Positions 12,940 to 56,390 of a DNA stretch of 64,000 nt are shown piece by piece. The first letter of the stretch is position 1, and each line of letters opens with the position of its first letter. The position numbers and the translations under genes are program-made. The notes below the pieces were generated by a model. That model was not told where the DNA came from. It saw nothing but the letters and a program-made list of their open reading frames with translations, and did no database searches. The DNA is taken from the NCBI RefSeq assembly GCF_002775205.1, contig NC_036457.1, positions 9,378,024-9,442,023 of the forward strand. Reading direction: 5' to 3'. The DNA is from Xiphophorus maculatus. Lineage: Eukaryota; Chordata; Actinopteri; Cyprinodontiformes; Poeciliidae.

Positions 12940-13109
12940 GCTTTTAGTACTGGTTTAATACTTGTTGTTTTGATATTGAAGAGTCAAAACACAGGTTATA
13001 TTTCAGTGCCTAAGTAGAATCTCTAAAATATGAGCCTTTATGCCCTGAGTGACCTAGACAGGAAGGTATGAATGAAGAATTTACCCACAGTCAAAAGCTA
13101 CAGACAGCC

Positions 13110-13319
13110 AGGGGAGTGCTGTGGTGGCGTAGGGGATAGCACAACCCACGTTTGGAGGCCTTGAGTCCTCGACGCGGTCGTCGCGGGTTCGACTCCTGGA
13201 CCCGACGATATTTGCCGCATGTCTTCCTCCCTATTCTTCCCCCTATCAGCCTACTTTTATATAAGGGACACTAGAGCCCACAAAAGACCCCCAGGAGGGG
13301 TAAAAATAAAATAAAATAA
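13110..13319 (+). mobile_element. tRNA-derived SINE with target-site duplication
   Basis: Pol III box A-like GGTGGCGTAGGGGATAGC is followed by a clear box B (GGGTTCGACTCC), a tRNA-unrelated body and an A-rich (AAAAT)n tail. It is flanked by AAAAGCTACAGACAGCC (13093-13109) and AAAAGCTGCAGACAGCC (13320-13336), a 17 bp target duplication with one change. This indicates LINE-driven insertion, fairly recent because boxes and duplication are almost intact. Confidence 0.9.
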
Positions 13320-13336
13320 AAAAGCTGCAGACAGCC

Positions 13337-16300
13337 TTATAGGGAGGTAAGTGCCGGATATAGGAAGCTGTTCACGTGTTGTCTGTAACCTACAAAGAGA
13401 CAATGTGACTGTAGTTCTTTGGGAAACTGAAGAAACTTAGGGAAACTCCTAGCTTATCCACTGCCTTTCTACACAGTTCTGCTCGACACTAGTCTTGCTT
13501 TAGAGCTCAGTCTGGGCTTTGTCCCATTAACTTGGATTCCCTGCAGTAGAATTTCTACCGGAACAGAAGGAGAAGTTGCAAATAATGATGTTGATTTTCT
13601 GCACTGTTTTAGAACTGTAGTCTGCCTGTAGTTTTAGCAATGACAGCGGCAGAAGTGAATAAAACCGTTCAGTCTGTGTGGGCCACACTTCCAAACATTG
13701 AATTAACATTAACAGCTGTCTCGTTCAGCTCGGGACTAATTTCTTTGCATGAGGGGATTGGTGGACTTCAACACAGGCAATTTTATATGTCACTGACAAA
13801 CGTTAGCGATTGGGTAAAATTTAAAACTTCAACAGAGACTACGCCTTCTAAATCAGAGCTTGTGAAAGACCCAGACCCTCTGTACAAAGCAGAGCGTAAA
13901 ATAAGCATCTGGCAGAGGCATATTTATAGAACCTTCAGTACACTTCAATATATTAACATACCTGGAAAAATAGAAAACGGTGTAACAGCCCCTAAATGAT
14001 AAGTTCACACTTGAAACATGCATTTCAACAAGAAGGAAAGTAACTGATGGTCAATAAGGCATTGAAAAATGAATAATACTGCATTTACTTGATCCACTAG
14101 AATATGTTTGCCTTTCACTTTTATGATAATGACCTACTTATTTTGTCTCATTCATTTGGATTGGTGTTAGTCCACTGATGCAATCAAATTAGTCACGTCC
14201 AGTACTGTTGATGTGTTTGAACATGTAAAATGTATTCATGGTTCCATGTATGGGTCAAACTTCAGAAAATGACTGAATTAAAGGAAGGTTCTATTGCTGT
14301 AGAGGATTTATATGTTTAAAACTGTAAAAACAGTCACAGAAATAAAAGCAACTGAAGCTCCTTCCTGTCATGTCTGTCAGAACTAAGGAAAAGTCTCAGT
14401 TCATTTTGATCTTTGTCAGATTTATTAGTCAGAGCTTATCAAAGCGACTGTGGTTAAAAGAAATCAAAGTCTAGGAAACAATTACTCATGCTCCTAAAAT
14501 ATTTGTTAGCTGGGGACCAATAAAACAGTATGTTGTTTAAAAGAAGCTGGGTTTAGGGGGGATTTGCTCATGTTAAAAAGTGAACTGTTTTATCTGTGAA
14601 TTAGTAATCCACTTTCATGTATAAACAGCATATTGTCAGTGTGTTTACTGACTTGTGAAATGTGAGTCAGACCTCACACAAAACCTCAGAAGATGGTCTG
14701 TGGCAGTCACTGTCAAAGATTAATGCTAAAGAAAACATCCTTCACCAGCTGAGTTAATGTTGTCTGAAACTGGCAATGCTTTTTTAGCCTGAAGTCAGTT
14801 TGAACACTCCTGTCTTAAAATAATTTGAACTGCTAACAGAATCAGGACATTGCTTCAGCCTGACCTGGTTACCTGGTAATTAACTTTGAGCATGTCACTT
14901 GTTTTTTCTTTTCTGTACTGTGTATGTATTTGTATGTGTGTGTGTGTGTGTAAAGCATGAAATTTAGTTATTTTTGACTTGAGAGTGTGCTTATCATTTA
15001 GTATCATGTCAGATCAGTGCTGAAATCAAGCAAGATTAGAAAGCAAGATTAGAGATCCTATTTCATGACAGTTTCTTGTCTTTCATTTCTAATCATCCAT
15101 ATCACCATATTGTGTCTGGATTTTTATTTCCTCATCAAAGGCAATGCAGCACTGAGGTCTATATTTCTCATATATTTCACATGTTTGTACTTTGTTTTGC
15201 TCTAAGCCTTAGCATAAAAAGAATTAAAAATTACATAGATTGGACTATCAGTTAGACATTAGGTATTCCTAACTTTATCCTTAATTACAATACACATTTT
15301 CTGTGAGATATTTTGTAGATTAAAGATCTACAAAAACTATTTAATCTGCAAAGATTAAACATCTTTTTTGTTTGGTTGTAATTAAATCACCAGATGTAAA
15401 AAATAAGTTAGACTTTTAAGCTGTAAAAGTTAATTTTAAAGTACTGAACATTTAATGATGTCTATATTTTTTTCACAAGACTATGTCCAAATATCTATGT
15501 ATTTGTAATATTTCATGGTAAGCATTTTAAACATGTACCTTTAGTGTAATGTTTTTTCTTTCTTGTTAAAAATATTCCATAAGAAGAGACAAATAGGAAC
15601 AGGTTTATAGCACTCTACATTAAGCATAATAATCATACTGAAAACCTGAAAAACTACAGTGCTTTGAAGTTTTCTCTTCAAGTATCTGTTTCTCAACCTT
15701 TTCTGCTCTTTTTCGTCTGTATTTAATCCTGACCTGATTCTCGGGATGATTTCAGCTCACTAGAATGGAGCTGAAGTGTTTTCCAGCTCACATTGTGTGT
15801 GTGACTCACTTCAATCAGAAAGAATTAAAGAAAAAAGCGACATGTGGAAAAGGAATGACATCTACATTTGCTCAAAACAACACTCTTTTTTCTTCCCACT
15901 AATTACGCAAATTTGGTGTTAAATTCAAATGCATGGATGTGAGCTCTTTCTTAAGAAAAGGAATCATTTCAAGAGGAGCTGTCTGGCTCTGCAAGGACAG
16001 TTTGAGAAGGAGATTAACGCATGATGTAAGATCCATGTGTGGAAAGTCAGCAGAGCCTGGACTCAATCAAGCAGCAATGGCCTTTTGCCCTTCTTTATAT
16101 TAGCGATCAGCACTTCTTACACACACATTCAAAAATGCTTCCAGATAATGTGACAACCACTCAGAAACAGCTGACTTATGGTGTTTCTCCCTTTATTGAT
16201 GACTGACAGAAATGTCAGCATTCCTAGGTAAACTGAAAACTCAGCGTTTTGTACACATGTTGACTTGAATATATGCATATGGTTGAATTTAGTCAACACT

Positions 16301-16439
16301 TCATATTATGTGTTTACACAATCCTTGCTTTGATCTCCCTAAATTCTCTTAAGACTTTCTCCTCCTTCAGTCAAAAGCAAGAGTAGTGGTAATACAGGAA
16401 AGAATCTGAACATTTTAGCTAGCTGACTCTCATCCTGGC
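13337..16439. other. intergenic, no recognised gene
   Basis: A + strand frame of 119 codons (13640-13999) is open and not low-complexity, but I recognise no domain and see no splice or promoter support. It may belong to an old repeat. A short (TG)n run lies near 14933-14951. Nothing else was identified. Confidence 0.45.
14933..14951. repeat. short (TG)n microsatellite
   Basis: About nine TG units, common simple-sequence DNA. Confidence 0.85.
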
Positions 16440-16900
16440 TACTTCACACTCAGCTGCAAGCTGCTCCAGTTCATTCACAGGGTCATACATTTAAGAGAAC
16501 AAAAGAAATTGGACCTTGAAATTCCCAAACCAGACATGGTTTCTCTTTACAACACCCTGAGATCCTATCCATGATCACCACAAACAGGGTGGGTCCTGGT
16601 AGCATCCAAACCACAGATGAGGTGGCTTGCACTTCTGATCAGGATGCCTATATTTGGTGGTTTTCTGGGTGCTTCCCATCTGGAGAAGAGCCCAGGGCAA
16701 AGCCACAACTTGATTAAGGTACTATGCATCCGTTCTGGCTTGGGAATGCCTTCTGAGTCTCCAGTGCTATTGGATAGAGAGATGTCAGGATCTTTGAACC
16801 TGGCATCCCCAGGAGTCAATTCTCACAGCAAGCAGCTGCCAACCCCACAACCACTGGCCTTTCAAATCCAGACTAAGATCATTACTTTCAGTGGTCATTT
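16440..16900 (+). pseudogene. probable RTE-like LINE 3' remnant
   Basis: The + strand carries a decayed version of a block found near the end of fish RTE-type LINE ORFs: GATCAGGATGCC, GGTGCTTCCCATCTGG, GAGAAGAGCCCAGGGC, TGGCTTGGGAATGCCTTCTG (related to ...RGRPRTRW...RLAWERLG...). Stops interrupt every frame. The assignment rests on recalled motifs only. Confidence 0.5.
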
Positions 16901-17989
16901 GCCACCTGAAATCTTGAATTGGTATTTGGGTCTTAACCACTTACCATAGGGGAAACTACCATGGGTGGCCAAAGCTTCCAGGATGACTCGAGACCTTCAT
17001 CGTGTACTGGAATGGTTTCTGATGTTTTCTTTCAATTTTAGGGTAACTTTGGTTGTACTGTATTGTATCAACATAGAGAAAGTATTTTTAGTGGGTGTGA
17101 TGAATACAATGTGCCTTTTGTCAGATGGTTGTAACTTCTTTGAACCAATCTATATTGTGATTTACAGTTGAGTTCTTGTTTTCCCTGACACAAACACTGA
17201 CTTCATATTTTTATACTCTTCTGCCATCACAGATCAATATTTATCATTGAAAGTGCAGCAGACACGTGTTTTTTTGTCTTTTCTATAACAACATGAATGC
17301 TGGAGTTTGAAAGTGATATAACAGCCAATCTTGAGGTAATTATAGTTGAGGACAAACCAATTACAAAGAGGATGGATAGATAACTACACTTATTCTACTT
17401 AATTGCTTTGTCCTGTTGATGGTTGTAGGATCAACCATTTTCAGTAGCCAGAGGCAGGAAAATCTAAGTTTATTGCAGATTATACACAATTTAGACAGTT
17501 AGGGCTAGGGAACCTACAAAAGTCATTAGTCACAACAAAGGCATGGATCAACGACTGCTATGAGTTAAGTGCTTCTGCTAAAGATACAAGAAGATGGAGA
17601 GACTCATTATACTTTCACCAGAGGGTCATTCTGCAACTGTGATACTGATCTCTAAAACAGATTTCAATTGTGCCTGGTGAAAATAACTGGTGTGCAAAGG
17701 GAGTCTGTCACAAGCAGTCAACTGGAAGAGATTCATTTTATTTCCTGGTTGTGGACCAAAACAAAAAGCAAATGACATCAAAAGTCTAGCTCCAATTTAT
17801 CAACATGACAGGCACCATGAGGAAAAGCATTCTACTTCTGCTTGGAAAAAAGTGAACGAGTGCAACGTTGTGATGACTTGCTGTCTGACTTGTTGTGGTG
17901 GAGTTGATTAATGCCGCAAACTGAAACCCCTTTGTATTTGAAAATGGAAATTTCTCTAAAACATTGTTCTTCATCGACAAATGTGTTTT
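16901..17989. other. intergenic, no recognised gene
   Basis: No gene or named repeat seen; possible further Tc1 debris near 17580-17700 that I could not confirm. Confidence 0.4.
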
Positions 17990-18340
17990 TACAGTGCTGT
18001 AAAAAAGTATCTGGCCTTCATAGAAAGCTTTTCCATGTTTGCATTTAGTCAAATTGAAGTGTTTTAGATCTTCAAACAAAATTTTATATTGGCCAAAGAT
18101 AACCAGAGCAAATAAAACTCCAGTTTCTAAATGGTAATTCAGGGAAGGTCAAACAATATACGAGAAAAAGAGACTGGACATTTATACAAGAGTTTCAAGT
18201 GCTGACCAAAGATAATTCAAAAGCTTACCCCAAGAAATATTTTGATGATCCACATTAACACATCATCACATTCACAAAAAGAACATACCGAACATGGAGG
18301 TAGTGTTGTGATGGTTTGGACGACTTTGCTGCTTCACTAT
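17990..18340 (+). mobile_element. Tc1-like transposon remnant (second family)
   Basis: ACAGTGCTGTAAAAAAGTAT at the left is a near-consensus terminal repeat, followed by TTTGCATTTAGTCA and TTAGATCTTCAAACAAA. Further right are GAGAAAAAGAGACTGGACAT, ATTTTGATGATCCACA, CACAAAAAGAACAT and ACATGGAGGTAGTGTTGTGA, pieces of the transposase DDE region in the right order. Large internal deletions leave it non-functional. Confidence 0.75.
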
Positions 18341-20902
18341 CAGGACAACTTTCTGCAGCTGAAGGATACATGAAATCTCATCCCTCTCAGAAAACACTGG
18401 TGGAGATAAATTAGTGGAAATGTATGTTCTGCTTTCAGGCCTTTCTAGTTGTACCTTTGACTGCTCTCTCTCACTTGTGTGCAGATTCAGTCTGAAAATT
18501 CTGCACAGGACAATGTTCTGCTTTTCTTACTTTGCTTACATCTGCTCCTATTCTCATTTTCTGACCCAAAAAGATTTGTATGACCCATCTTATGTGCAAG
18601 AGAAGGGTTGTTTTTCTTATTGTGTTTGAAATGGATGATATTTTTCCACCCAGGTCTATAGCAGCAGCCAATAAAAATGTTTTGAGGGCAAAGAGATGTG
18701 CATCACTCACTGAAAACATATGATAGCAGAGACTTACACCCTGTCTAAGCATACCTGGAAAGAATGCATACAATCTGCACTAATAACCCATTAGAGTGAT
18801 GACTAATTGGTCTGCTGCAAATCTGAAAACAAGCCCTAAAACGCTTAGTTTTCTCAGGGGAAATACTTTTTTCATTCTTCAGAAGTACACAGTCCTTCTC
18901 ATAATAAGACTTTTCTGTTATTGTGGTGAGTGTAGAAGAAAATACAGCACAGTATGAGTTTAAACATCTTCTGAATATCATAAATATCGTTCCTAGAATC
19001 AAATTTGACAGAAAAATGCTCATAATTACTGTTAGAAAAGATTTGAAAAGAGAAAAGAGGTTAACGCTTTTGAACTCTAGAGAAACAACAATCCATCTGA
19101 CGTCTGAGAAATAATCTCAAAATCCCATAAATGCAGTAATGACTCCTTGGCAACAAATACAAAGCAGACCCCTTCAGTAATCCAACGCTGTTGGAAGAAC
19201 TTTTCCACCCAGTTTACTGTGGTGCTGACCCGTTCATAACTGTACCCTTTGCCATTTGTATCATAGTTATGCCATTTGTATCATAGTTATTTATGACCGA
19301 TTAAGAATAATTAGTGTTTAAATGGTGCAGTCAACTTGAACCATCACACCTGGCTTGGGAAATAAAAATGAAGCCAGTCCATGAAAGATTTTATCTGCAT
19401 GTATCAGAATGGTCCAACAAACATATTAAGTAATTGGATTACGCCTTATACAATTGAGGAAAGAAAACTGGTTGCAGTTGGTTTAATGCGTTTTCTTCTC
19501 TAAGAGTCTTTCCATGTGTAACACTGAAGATTAGATCAGTTTGTTGGAGTGGTAAAAAAAAAGGATACAGGCCGTTGCATAGAAAACTCAGTTGCAAATG
19601 AAGTTTGCATAATTATAACCTTAATTAATAGTGCAAATGCTCTGTGATGTCTGTGACTGATTTAAGTATTGCTGTTTGGAAAGTTTGGTGCAAGACTGCA
19701 CCAGCTTTTGTAGCCTGACACAATTTACCACAAACCACAAATCACAGTGCAACCTCCAGCCAACATTATGCCCACAGCCTTTTTAATGTGCAGCATTTTC
19801 TGATGATGCTCTTTTTCATGTTTGAACGTCCGCAGAAGTGACGTGTGAGGCATTGTTTCCCTTATTGAGCTACCTCCTCAGCACGCCATGAAGTTAAGCT
19901 GACGGCTGTTTATGACCCATTAGTTTAAAACCGTTGGGTGAAATCAGCAGTCTTCAGTCAGAGGACTCTTCAGATTCATAGCAAGATATGTGGAATGGAT
20001 TTAGCCAATCCTCAACAAAGGTCTAAAAGCCAGTCAGTGTCCTCTTTTGCTCTGTCTGACAAATCCACTTATCAGGTCAGGCCTGCATGTCTGCAGTTAA
20101 CAATAGTCAACCCACTGTTACAAACTGATCAACTTTCTTGCCATATTTAGCAACATTTCAGACAAAACCATGAAAATCGAAATTGGCAGGTCAGGCATTT
20201 TGAAGATCAGCAATGGGCAATTGGCCAGAAAACTGCAATCCATGCACCCCTAAGAGGAAATAATCTCTGCATTGAATTTAATTTTAACTTGATTTTCTGC
20301 ACTGCTTGTCTTTCCCACATGTTCAAAAGCATTGTGAAAGTAGAAGTACGTAATGTTTCAAAATTTGGTAGCAGAGGAAGCATAATATAACTGTTGTTTT
20401 TGGATTGCAGTTGTTTGTCATAGCACCTTTATTCAACGTCTGACATTTCCTGAGCACATAATTAATCTTTTATTCTTTGTCCGTATACATATAAAACTTA
20501 CATTGTAATATTTAAATTTTCAAAGCGATACAAATGGGGTATTAAAAACAATATGATGGGTGTAGAACACAAATAGTTAAAACAAAGTCATAACAATACG
20601 TAATACAAATCCCATAGATAGAAAATAAACAGACCTATACACATCTCTAGTGCTTGTTTGTACAGTTTATCTTGCAGTTTCTGTTTTGGTCCAGTGTCAC
20701 CGGATTTACCATATGTGGGTTTGTTATCAATGAGATAAATAACACTGGGTAAGGACCTGTCTCTGTTAATAGTAGAGGAACACTTGTAATACCAAGTATG
20801 CTAAGTAAGACCAAACTTCTTTTCTCTCATATACAGACTGTTTTATATAAAAAAAGTGCATTGTAATGGAATATACCTAGCAGTTAAAAGTACATATTTG
20901 TA
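18341..20902. other. intergenic, downstream of fndc1
   Basis: No coding region supported. It holds a 20 bp tandem duplication (19251-19290). The right part (20400-20900) may include fndc1 3' UTR if a distal poly(A) site is used. Confidence 0.45.
19251..19290. repeat. perfect 20 bp tandem duplication
   Basis: GCCATTTGTATCATAGTTAT occurs twice in succession with no mismatch. Confidence 0.9.
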
Positions 20903-20908
20903 TTTATT
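20903..20908 (-). terminator. candidate fndc1 poly(A) signal
   Basis: AATAAA on the minus strand, about 145 nt past the fndc1 stop codon. It is the first canonical hexamer downstream. Other AATAAA copies occur further on near 20428 and 20468, so the true 3' end could be longer. Confidence 0.4.
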
Positions 20909-21052
20909 ATTTGAAGCAATATTACAATATAGTGGTGTTTTTGTGCTTGTTGGTAAAAGTCTGTTTTTAATGAACAAAACCAGCAGGTGAGAGCCTGTAG
21001 CAGGATGCCGAGCTGTTCAACTTCATGGAAAATGTCTCCTCTTCAAGCAGAG

Positions 21053-52878
<31,826 letters not shown>

Positions 52879-54240
52879 TGTAAATGTGGCGCTCTGCAGC
52901 TGCGGAGTGAGGGGACAGCTGGATGCAGAGGGCAGGGACGCGCTGACCCTCCTTCTTCTTCCTGCAGATGGAAACCCTGTTGAATGCCGCGGTGTGATTT
53001 ATCTATTAGAACAAAAATGACTTGCAGACACTTCCAGAAAGTTGCAATTGAAGTGTGCGATTCAAAAGGAACAAATTTGACGAGGGAAGATAAAAAAGAA
53101 GGCAAACAACTAAAAGAAGACAAAAAAAAACCCGTTTGTTTTTCTTTGGTAAATAATGAACAGACAAACATTCACTGCGAGTACTCTTGTCTTTAAATTC
53201 TTGCAGGTGCCCCTGCTGTATAACTCTGTTTACTACTTGACAAATAATAAAGCCAGCGGAGGTTCATATTTAAGAAAATGTCTCCCCCTTCAGAAAGCGA
53301 GAAGAACTCACCAATATTAAAATATCTACTGGTAACTGAGTGCGGAAGAGCTTCTTTATCAACACTTCCACAACTGCAGCCAGAAGATGGCACTATTTGC
53401 TTATTCAGAACTCGTGTCATAAATCGCCTGATGGGCATCATCATGAATGCCTCTCTGGGGAAAGTGCCACCACTTGCTATTTCCAACCTCTTCAGCAGAG
53501 TTTAACAACGATTCAAAGACATGGCATTAATAGAAATATTCTTATGACAATGCTATTGTTAGTTGTGTTAGAAAGGGAAACAAGGATGAGCACTGGTGTC
53601 TGCTTTTGTATTTTGTAGGACAGTCTGGGGGAGATTTATTTGCCTTTCAATGCAGCTAAAGCAAAATAGGCGGTGATGGATTGTACGGGAAAACAAATCA
53701 CTTCCAGCTCTAGTCTACATCAGTATTTGTGAAATAGAGATCAGAAACTCCTACAAGTAGTGTGATGCTAAGTAGCAAATGTGATTGGTCCACAACTTGA
53801 GGAGGGTCAGGTACTATTACATCTGTTATACAATCAGGAGATTTACAACTCCAGATCAGCCTTGGCGAGTGAGATGCATCTGACCTAGGTATGAAACTCA
53901 CCAGGCTGGGATAGGTGATTGAGGATGACAAAGCAGTTACAATTTTGTGGAAATTACTCATATTGTCTCCAAGAAACCCTTAACAAACATAATAAACCCA
54001 CAGAAGTTTGATTCAGCCATAAATTCTCACTAAAAAATGCAGGAGGTCATTCCTGCCAACTGTAGCTAGACTCTGCAAACACCACCGCTGTAGGTCGAGG
54101 CTCCCAGACAAGAATCTAACCTGATCTCTGCATGTGATAACAATCTGGACTCAATATGTTGTTTGAAGGCAATTTTTTGTAATATTTTACCCATTCTAAC
54201 AGTTTGAAATGTTTTATTACATGCTTTTTGCATCATTTGC
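52879..54240. other. fndc1 5' flank and presumed 5' UTR
   Basis: The first 100 bases above the fndc1 start (to about 52990) are GC-rich and probably 5' UTR. No clear TATA box is seen on the minus strand. Beyond that the open frames are short and unsupported. Confidence 0.5.
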
Positions 54241-54339
54241 CTATTCTATTCTATTCTATTCTATTCTATTCTATTCTATTCTATTCTATTCTATTCTATT
54301 CTATTCTATTCTATTCTATTCTATTCTATTCTATTCTAT
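54241..54339. repeat. (ATTCT)n pentanucleotide microsatellite
   Basis: About 20 uninterrupted CTATT/ATTCT units. The apparent Tyr-Ser-Ile-Leu-Phe repeat protein is only a reading of this array. Confidence 0.97.
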
Positions 54340-55790
54340 AGGTCCCACAAGGAAAGTAAACATATGCTTTTACTTTTTTGGAGGTGATTTTCTTCCTCTC
54401 TAACATCTCTTTCAGTTGGCTAAAGTCATTTAAACAGCAGTAAAAAGGTCAACTCAGCTTTTTCACAACCCAGTTCAAGAAGTCAAGAGAAGTTACTACA
54501 AAGATTACAAAAAAAAATGTGGATCAGAAGTTTAATCAAAGCATTCATAAAATTGAGAATTTGGACACAACTTTGACAACTTAGACTTTAAGCTTCACAT
54601 TGATTTATAATGCAATTAGGTTTTCAGCTTCCAGAGGTCCTGGTTTTTGTTCTCCATGGTTTTTGTAACTCATGAAAGATTTGAACATGCAACACATAGA
54701 TTGAATCCTAAAATATACATCTACTATTAATATCAGTTGACTAAAAAATACATGACAAAAACTTGTTTTGATTTGTTGACTTTGTATTTGCAACGGGACA
54801 CTGGTTGTAATTATTTTTGTGCAGATGATGTGCAGACAGAAAAGCAACGAGGAGATAACGACTTCTGATCTCAGAACGATACCTTTCATTACCTCATTTC
54901 TGATTCTCAGCACCGTGTTACAGCCACACACACACACACGCTCGCACGCCCTCACAAATTGCACTGCAGCTCACCGAAATAATGCATGAGTCAGCACAAA
55001 AACGTAATGTATTTTTAAACTGAAAACTCTCAATGAAGCAGATGGTTGTCTTGTGGTTTCTCTGCAAAAGCAGCAAAAAAAAAAAAAGGTGCCAAAACCC
55101 CGTTACAGCTTCACGCAAAAACAGACTGAGTGAAGACAGCTGCATTCCACCAGAGGTATCGCTTCAGCCAGCTCAGTCTACAGGCTGCAAAGGGCTCTGA
55201 CTTGTTATACACATGCTTGAGGCTGTTTGTGACATGTCCTCCTGATTGCCCCGAGTGAGGAGGCAAGGTGCTGATAACAAAAGCCATCTCCACGAATTTA
55301 TAAGGTGGCTGTCTGGAAGGCTTACACAGGTAGGCATTATAGCAAAGCGAGTGCTCCAGTTCTATCAACATTTTATTTAATATGGTTTTCTTTTCTTTTT
55401 TTTTTGCTTGTCACATTTAATTCACTTGGATTTTAAAAAAAAAAGGAAGTAGTGAACATCTTTCTCATTTGAGAACACATTTTGAGAGAGACCATGGACA
55501 TGCCTTGACTGGTGTTTCTTCTATAGTAGTCTATATCTATTTTTTATTGATGTAACTTTTTAATAGATTATTATTTGGAACACTTTGGGTTTCTATTTTT
55601 GCATTTCATTTATCTGTGTCCATTTTTTTACAGCCCAGGACACTCATACTTTAATTAGCCACACCAAAGAATTCCTAATTCTAGCAAATAAATTTAGTGC
55701 AATACTCTTAAACCATCTTGTTGCAAAAACACTGTGGCACAGGTGTATCTATTATACTCAAATTTATTATACACCAAAAGGTTTGAGTAC
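54340..55790. other. intergenic between fndc1 and otof, possible regulatory DNA
   Basis: No gene. The part 54900-55340 is GC-richer and contains a short CA run, a TGAGTCA (AP-1-like) site, CTGATAACAAAAG (GATA and SOX/TCF-like words) and TTTATAAG. These words are short and could be chance. Confidence 0.35.
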
Positions 55791-56390
55791 AATTTTAATT
55801 GTTAAGGCCAATACAGTCATGGGGAACACAACTGAACTGGCCAACCACCAGGAGACCCATTCACAAAAGGTCTCTGCTCAAAAAGATTGATGCTCATAGA
55901 GTGACGCCGCCAAACATAATAATAGTAAGTTCAGTGGAAGGAAAAAATGTAGTAGAAAACTGCATAATAGAAAGCGGGATAACAACAACCCTTAGAGAAG
56001 AGTGAAGCAAAATCAAATCAAGTTGAAGGAAATTTCACAAGGGACTGTGCTAGTGCTTCACCACACGCAGATATGTCCAGCGCATGGTTTGCAACTGTTG
56101 CATTATTTGTGTTAAAACTCTCCCGACTACAAGACAATGTCAGAAGAAACAAAAAAATAACTCAGTTGTCTCAAATCCAGAGAATGTGTTGCATTTCATT
56201 TGTAAGTCAACTTCTGAGAGCCTCCAGGAAGAGTGAAGAGGCATGTCTAATTACCTTGAGGTCCAGTGTGATGTTTCCACAGTCAGCGAGGATTTGTGGA
56301 GCCTTGTCAGCTGCTGATGTAGACCCACTGTGTTTTATCAAATCAAATCCAAGCCCAAGACCAGATCCAATGATACAGATGAGCTAGTGC
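55791..56390 (+). pseudogene. Tc1-like transposase pseudogene (third family)
   Basis: CAGTCATGGGGAACACAACT, TTCAGTGGAAGGAAAAAATG, TTTCCACAGTCAGCGAGGAT and TTGTGGAGCCTTGTCAGCTG then GTAGACCCACTGTGTTTTAT fall in the order of a known fish Tc1-like element. The end reads CGALSAADVDPLCFIKS, cf. WGAMSSAGVGPLCFLKS. Deletions and stops abolish it. Confidence 0.75.

Noticed and set aside
13110..13205. Possible functional tRNA gene
   Set aside because: Box A and B are present, but no complete cloverleaf is seen, and the A-rich tail and target duplication show it is a SINE.
54209..54403. Open frame with Tyr-Ser-Ile-Leu-Phe repeats
   Set aside because: It is only the translation of the ATTCT microsatellite, with no start context or homology.
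56073..56387. 104-codon plus-strand ORF
   Set aside because: It overlaps a decayed Tc1-like transposase whose frame changes inside the region; not a host gene.
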